This document shows, one piece after another, positions 1 through 5,728 of a stretch of 5,728 bases of DNA. The position numbers and the translations under genes are program-made. The notes beneath the pieces were generated by a model. That model saw nothing but the letters and a program-made list of their open reading frames with translations. It did not search any database and was not told where the DNA came from. Origin of the DNA: Burkholderiales bacterium (lineage in GTDB: Bacteria; Pseudomonadota; Gammaproteobacteria; Burkholderiales; Burkholderiaceae); assembly GCA_903643055.1 (NCBI GenBank), contig CAHJWV010000190.1:1-5728 (forward strand), given 5' to 3'. Each line of letters opens with the position of its first letter. The stretch's first letter is position 1.

Positions 1-2
1 GC

Positions 3-284
3 CTGGGCCCGCCGCAGCTGATGAACATGGTGATTGGCGGCAAGACGCCGATCTTCAGCGCGCAAGAGCTGAGTGAGCTGGGCTACGGCATCGTGCTGTA
101 CGCGAACGCCGCCCTGCAAGGCGCGGTCGCTGGCATGCAGCGCGCATTGACGGTGTTGCGCGACACCCGCCGGCTCGATGAAGACCCTGCCCTGGTGGTG
201 TCATTCAAGGAGCGGCAGCGCCTGGTCGGCAAGCCCGAGATCGACGCGTTGGAGCGTCGTTATGCATCGCCGGATGGGGCTTGA
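3..284 (+). CDS. Isocitrate lyase/PEP mutase superfamily protein, C-terminal part (5' truncated)
   Basis: The frame is open from base 3 and stops with TGA at 282-284, giving about 93 C-terminal residues; the catalytic N-terminal two thirds lie outside the window. What is visible fits the end of the ICL/PEPM superfamily, (beta/alpha)8-barrel enzymes that make or break C-C or P-C bonds in oxo-acids (2-methylisocitrate lyase, oxaloacetate decarboxylase, PEP mutase and others). The stretch NMVIGGKTPIFSAQEL, followed by ELGYGIVLYANAALQGAV, matches the family's 'N-x-x-GGKTP ... LG(F/Y)' strand-helix near the C-terminus. The tail pattern FKERQRLVGKPEIDALERRY matches the typical 'LVG-x-PE...L..RYA' ending. 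The ATG at 21 is internal, since the homologous reading continues upstream of it. The exact substrate cannot be told from this part. No functional link to the glycosidase genes downstream is evident, and a 750-base gap separates them. Confidence 0.85.
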   Translation: MGPPQLMNMVIGGKTPIFSAQELSELGYGIVLYANAALQGAVAGMQRALTVLRDTRRLDEDPALVVSFKERQRLVGKPEIDALERRYASPDGA

Positions 285-367
285 AGTTTGCGTTGACGCT
301 TCGTCCAGCCTCTGCAGCGAAGCCGGTGAAAACGTCTGTCGTTGCGTGACAATCCGCCGAATTCCGA

Positions 368-379
368 GTGCTGATTTTC
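368..379 (+). repeat. Direct repeat GTGCTGATTTTC, copy 1
   Basis: First of two exact 12-base copies within the putative insertion-sequence end. The next copy starts 23 bases downstream in the same orientation. Confidence 0.6.
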
Positions 380-390
380 TGCTGGGGCGG

Positions 391-402
391 GTGCTGATTT
401 TC
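391..402 (+). repeat. Direct repeat GTGCTGATTTTC, copy 2
   Basis: Second exact copy of the 12-mer, directly followed by GGAGGGTTG. The third partial copy at 776 is followed by the similar CCGAGGGTGG, so the resemblance runs beyond the core. Confidence 0.6.
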
Positions 403-417
403 GGAGGGTTGAAGCGC

Positions 418-836
418 TCATATTCGATCGTCAATTATTGATCCGGCTTCTTTGAACTTGAAATGCTGCCCAGGGAGAATGGAGTTAATTTCTTCAAGTT
501 TGTTGATGCCGGCCCAATAATGTGAGCGAAGGAAGGTATCCGGTGCGCGCCAATTCATGCGCCAAATTAACTCGATGAATGGGTTTTTCGTTACAAAAAT
601 TCTGTTATCAATTCTCTCCGATTCTTACCGAATACGTTGTTCGGTTCTCCACCTGGTGAGTGCGGATATTTCATGACGTCTCCAGCGGACGATCGAAGTT
701 TGTACCGACGCTGCAGATTTCCCTCTGTTTTGAACACATGTTGACCCGTGTCGGACCCAATCAATTCCTGATCTATGCTGATTTTCCCGAGGGTGGCCGT
801 CTCTTTTTTGCAGGCAAAGACTTTCTGGTTCTTCAC
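418..836 (-). pseudogene. Possible decayed hypothetical gene in two frames
   Basis: Two minus-strand open stretches overlap around 591-624. The upstream one (836 down to 591) starts with ATG and reads through ...SPGGEPNNVFGKN before ending. The downstream one (624 down to 418) is in another frame and reads like real protein, with segments such as NPFIELIWRMNWRAPDTFLR and SHYWAGINKLEEI, and stops with TGA at 418-420. Switching frame near 615-627 would join them into one product of about 140 residues. I do not recognise a family. Base composition is much poorer in GC than in the flanking genes, as for foreign or decaying DNA. The plus strand of part of this segment is also open (660-887), so the call is weak. 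Confidence 0.22.
776..786 (+). repeat. Direct repeat core TGCTGATTTTC, copy 3
   Basis: An exact 11-base match to the two upstream repeats, about 385 bases away and in the same orientation; GAGGGT follows, as in copy 2 with a one-base shift. An 11-mer match is unlikely by chance in a region this short, but the origin (duplication, second element remnant, binding site) is not clear. Confidence 0.5.
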
Positions 837-865
837 ACATTCAACTCAATTCGGCTTATCGTTGA

Positions 866-3742
<2,877 letters not shown>

Positions 3743-3759
3743 GGCGAGTGAGGCAGTGC

Positions 3760-3778
3760 GTCAGTCGGGATGACTGAC
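3760..3778 (+). terminator. Hairpin 17 bases after the GH92 stop, no T-run
   Basis: GTCAGTC (3760-3766) pairs with GACTGAC (3772-3778) around the loop GGGAT. There is no following T-tract, so this is better seen as a 3'-end stabilising stem or part of a Rho-type end than as a classical intrinsic terminator. Confidence 0.35.
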
Positions 3779-3801
3779 AGCTGCACACCGATTTGAAGTT
3801 A

Positions 3802-3834
3802 GGCGATGGCAAAGGCTGCTCCTCTGCCATCGCC
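3802..3834 (+). terminator. Strong 10-bp hairpin downstream of the GH92 gene
   Basis: GGCGATGGCA (3802-3811) and TGCCATCGCC (3825-3834) are exact reverse complements around a 13-base loop, 59 bases after the stop codon. The tail is GTTCCCC, not a T-run. The stem is GC-rich and the position fits a transcript end, but the missing T-tract keeps confidence moderate. Confidence 0.45.
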
Positions 3835-3975
3835 GTTCCCCACAACAGCGCTTGCTGATGGGGATGTGGATGGAATGTGCGGTGAGCGCATAGCGCTTTG
3901 CTGCAATGGTGGCCACACCCACCAGCGGTGCCTTTCGATCCACCCCGTTCGCCTGATCGGCGATAAACGCACTAC

Positions 3976-3997
3976 ACAAAGGCGTTCGCCTCTTTGT
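3976..3997. repeat. Imperfect inverted repeat ACAAAGGC / GCC-TC-TTTGT
   Basis: ACAAA (3976-3980) pairs with TTTGT (3993-3997) and GGC (3981-3983) with GCC (3988-3990), with a 2-base TC bulge and the loop GTTC. It lies in the middle of the spacer with no nearby T-run. Its role is unknown. Confidence 0.25.
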
Positions 3998-4221
3998 AAT
4001 CAAATAACAGAGCGTTGCCTTCCACGCATCGTCGTCGTGCGAACCGGTTTCCCCTCGAACGAATCAAGATTTTCGAGGTTTGTCGCCCATGGCAAGTTAG
4101 TGGGGGGTTAGCGACGAAAGCTTACATCGCGCAACTTTCTTGCTGAAACCAGGATGCAAATAATCGCAATGTTTTTTAACAGCGAACGCTCCGACCGTCA
4201 GCGCATCTGTGGCTGTGTATG

Positions 4222-4235
4222 CGGAGCCGGCTCCG
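4222..4235. promoter_or_regulatory. 14-bp palindrome CGGAGCCGGCTCCG upstream of the esterase-fusion gene
   Basis: A perfect self-complementary 14-mer ends 45 bases before the ATG at 4281. A smaller GCCC-AGC-GGGC stem-loop follows directly (4236-4246). The position suits an operator or a leader structure, but GC-rich palindromes of this size also arise by chance in a high-GC genome. Confidence 0.3.
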
Positions 4236-4269
4236 GCCCAGCGGGCTGAATGAGCCATCAATGCGAATC

Positions 4270-4275
4270 GGGGAG
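4270..4275 (+). promoter_or_regulatory. Ribosome binding site GGGGAG for the esterase-fusion gene
   Basis: GGGGAG lies five bases before ATG 4281. The ATG is followed at once by a typical lipoprotein signal, which together fix the start. The ATG at 4261 is out of frame. Confidence 0.65.
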
Positions 4276-4280
4276 CGTGC

Positions 4281-5728
4281 ATGAAGACGACGAAATTGTG
4301 GCTGGCGATGCTGGCAGCCTCGGCACTGACGATGGGTTGTGGGGGCGCTGATGACGACAGTCCGCTGGCACAGGCCGATGCATCGGGTGCGGATCGGCTG
4401 GCAGCGGCCGAGCCTGTGGTGAACGAGGCCGCGATACCGGCTGAGCGGTTCGAGCGGGCGCTGGCGGCCCAAGCCGCTGCGGCCATCACGATCATGCCGC
4501 TGGGGGACTCCATCACCTATGGTTCCGACGGCAAAGATACCCAAGGTGGCTATCGCACCGAACTGTTCAACACCTTGAAGGCCGATGGCCTGACGGTCGA
4601 CTTCGTCGGCTCGCAATCCAATGGCCCCGCGAGCCTGAGCGACAGGAACCATGAGGGCCACCCGGGCTGGCGCATCGGCGGGATCTCAGGCTCGATCGAT
4701 GGGTGGCTCAACAGTTACAAGCCACAGGTTATCGCGCTGATGATCGGCACCAACGACATCGTCTTCAATGATGACCTCGCGAATGCGCCAAACCGGCTCA
4801 GCCATCTGATCGACCAGATCACGACCAAGCTACCGAACAGCCAGTTGCTGGTGTCTTCGATCACGCCTGAAGGCAATTCAGGCCTGAATGCGAAGGTCAA
4901 GACCTACAACGCGGCCATTCCCGGCATCGTTCAAGGCAAGCAAAAGGCGGGTAAGCATGTCAGCTTCGTCGACATGAATGCAGCCGTACTGGCGAGTTAT
5001 CTGTTTGACGGTACCCATCCCAACCCTGCCGGTTACAGCAAGATGGCCCAGGTCTGGCATAACGCCTTGCTGCCAGTGCTGCGGACGGGCAGTGTCAGCT
5101 TGCCGTTGGACACCACCAAATCGTTCCAGGCCACCACGGCGAACTACACCGATCAATTCATGCGGCATCAGGCGGGCCTCGGTGTGACCAGTGCCGTGAC
5201 CGCGTACAGCTCGGAACTTGACAAGCAAGATGCGACCTTCAAGATCGTGCGTGGCCTGGCCGAAGCCAGCTGCTATTCGCTGCAGTCGCTTAACTACCCG
5301 AACGATTACCTGAGGCATTCGAATTCACGGCTGCGCAAAGACAGCTTCGACAACAGCGATCTCTTCAAGCAGCAAGCGACCTGGTGCGCGCGGCCTGGCA
5401 TCTCGGGTAAAGGGGTGTCGCTGGAGTCCTATAACCAGCCGGGCCACTTTATCCGACATTTCAACAATGAATTGTGGCTCGCCGCAGGCTCTGATCTCAA
5501 CAGCTTCGACGGGGGAGGTCCGTTCATCGATGACGTCAGCTGGCTGCTCAGCAACCCGCTTGCATCTAACGCCGTCGGCGGCGGTAGCGCCGAAGCGCGC
5601 GATGACGCGGCGATGGCCGAATTGCTGCGCACCTTCAAGGTCAAGTCGAACGGCTGGACCAAGGGCCCGACGCTCGACGCGATCATCAACACCTACGAGC
5701 GCACCCGCGATCCGAAGTACCGCACGCT
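4281..5728 (+). CDS. Multidomain putative lipoprotein: CE3-like SGNH esterase, AbfB/CBM42 domain, GH76-like start (3' truncated)
   Basis: The frame is open from ATG 4281 to the window edge (482 residues, no stop). Residues 1-20 form a signal with hydrophobic core LWLAMLAASALTMG and C20, a probable lipidation site although the T at -3 is atypical. Residues about 70-268 are an SGNH hydrolase: GDS at 75-77 (Ser77 nucleophile), HEGHPGWRI with G126 in block II, GTND at 156-159 (N158), and D243/H246 in DGTHPNPAGY. The blend of MPLGDSITYG, GGYR, VDFVGS and HEGHPGW is typical of carbohydrate esterase family 3, which deacetylates polysaccharides. Residues about 279-424 are an AbfB-type beta-trefoil with three 'RH' repeats (295-296, 345-346, 392-393), a family known to bind arabinofuranose. 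From about 436, AAMAELLRTFKVKSNGW followed by LDAIINTYERTRDPKYR resembles the start of GH76 alpha-1,6-mannanases. That last call rests on only about 45 residues. Confidence 0.85.
   Translation, partial: MKTTKLWLAMLAASALTMGCGGADDDSPLAQADASGADRLAAAEPVVNEAAIPAERFERALAAQAAAAITIMPLGDSITYGSDGKDTQGGYRTELFNTLKADGLTVDFVGSQSNGPASLSDRNHEGHPGWRIGGISGSIDGWLNSYKPQVIALMIGTNDIVFNDDLANAPNRLSHLIDQITTKLPNSQLLVSSITPEGNSGLNAKVKTYNAAIPGIVQGKQKAGKHVSFVDMNAAVLASYLFDGTHPNPAGYSKMAQVWHNALLPVLRTGSVSLPLDTTKSFQATTANYTDQFMRHQAGLGVTSAVTAYSSELDKQDATFKIVRGLAEASCYSLQSLNYPNDYLRHSNSRLRKDSFDNSDLFKQQATWCARPGISGKGVSLESYNQPGHFIRHFNNELWLAAGSDLNSFDGGGPFIDDVSWLLSNPLASNAVGGGSAEARDDAAMAELLRTFKVKSNGWTKGPTLDAIINTYERTRDPKYRT

Larger units (their letters stand above)
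337..402 (+). mobile_element. Possible solitary IS21-family-like terminal sequence (remnant)
   Basis: A segment opening with TGTCGTTGCGTGACAA at 337 is followed by two exact copies of GTGCTGATTTTC at 368-379 and 391-402, start to start 23 bases. IS21-family elements characteristically begin with TGT and carry several short subterminal repeats spaced about two helical turns apart as transposase sites, so the layout fits one end of such an element pointing rightwards. No istA or istB gene follows, and I found no inverted partner end in the window, so at most this is a remnant. The family assignment rests on layout and memory of similar ends, not on a match I could verify. Confidence 0.35.
3743..4280. 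other. Spacer between the two carbohydrate-active genes
   Basis: This 538-base stretch has no convincing gene. Open frames at plus 3806-4111 and minus 3761-4003 overlap each other, lack ribosome binding sites and resemble nothing I know. It holds two hairpins close behind the GH92 stop, an imperfect hairpin at 3976-3997, a long-range inverted repeat (TTTGTCGC 4079-4086 with GCGACGAA 4111-4118, one mismatch) and a 14-bp palindrome at 4222-4235. GC drops to about 45% around 3961-4020 and 4141-4200. The length and the hairpins suggest that the next gene has its own promoter, although I could not place -35 and -10 boxes with confidence. Confidence 0.55.

Noticed and set aside
3806..4111. Plus-strand frame of 101 codons in the second spacer
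   Set aside because: Its start lies inside the 10-bp hairpin, there is no ribosome binding site, the composition is unlike the neighbours, and a minus-strand frame overlaps it.
4140..4176. Possible sigma-70 promoter (TTGCTG at 4140-4145 with AATAAT at 4159-4164)
   Set aside because: The spacer is only 13 bases, too short for a normal promoter, and no better -10 box sits at 16-18 bases.
4172..4177. T6 run read as an intrinsic terminator tail
   Set aside because: No GC-rich stem directly precedes it on either strand.
4097..4661. Minus-strand frames of 139 and 161 codons over the start of the esterase-fusion gene
   Set aside because: They lie opposite a clear lipoprotein signal and SGNH block I, so they are shadows of the plus-strand gene.

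Overview
The window carries three protein-coding genes on the + strand, two of them cut by the window edges. They are separated by two long non-coding stretches of lower GC. Coding GC is near 62%, against roughly 43-45% in sampled lines of the spacers. One protein has a Sec-type signal peptide and another a probable lipoprotein signal. Together with the metabolic gene at the left edge, this suggests a Gram-negative proteobacterium, possibly a soil or freshwater betaproteobacterium. The taxonomic guess rests on general character only and is weak.

Layout: (1) bases 3-284 are the 3' end of an isocitrate lyase/PEP mutase superfamily enzyme. (2) Bases 285-1036 form a gene-poor, AT-rich stretch. 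It holds three copies of TGCTGATTTTC, two of them inside what looks like an IS21-type insertion-sequence end; broken reading frames on the minus strand; a perfect 21-bp palindrome at 872-892; and a hairpin just before the next gene's ribosome binding site. (3) Bases 1037-3742 encode an exported GH92 alpha-mannosidase with a C-terminal ricin-type beta-trefoil lectin domain; its best start is GTG at 1037, not the far-upstream ATG at 884. (4) Bases 3743-4280 are non-coding, with two hairpins just behind the GH92 gene and a 14-bp palindrome shortly before the next gene. (5) From 4281 past the right edge runs a large putative lipoprotein. It has a CE3-like SGNH esterase domain, then an AbfB (CBM42-type) beta-trefoil, then the first ~45 residues of what resembles a GH76 alpha-1,6-mannanase.

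How they fit together: GH92 enzymes trim alpha-mannose side chains and GH76 enzymes cut the alpha-1,6-mannan backbone. A GH92-lectin protein next to an esterase-CBM-(GH76-like) fusion therefore suggests a small locus for attacking a decorated alpha-mannan such as fungal cell-wall mannan. The GH76 part is only glimpsed, so this is inference. The isocitrate-lyase-family gene is probably an unrelated neighbour. The most unusual item is the trimodular architecture of the last protein. I see no tRNA, rRNA, CRISPR array or complete mobile element.
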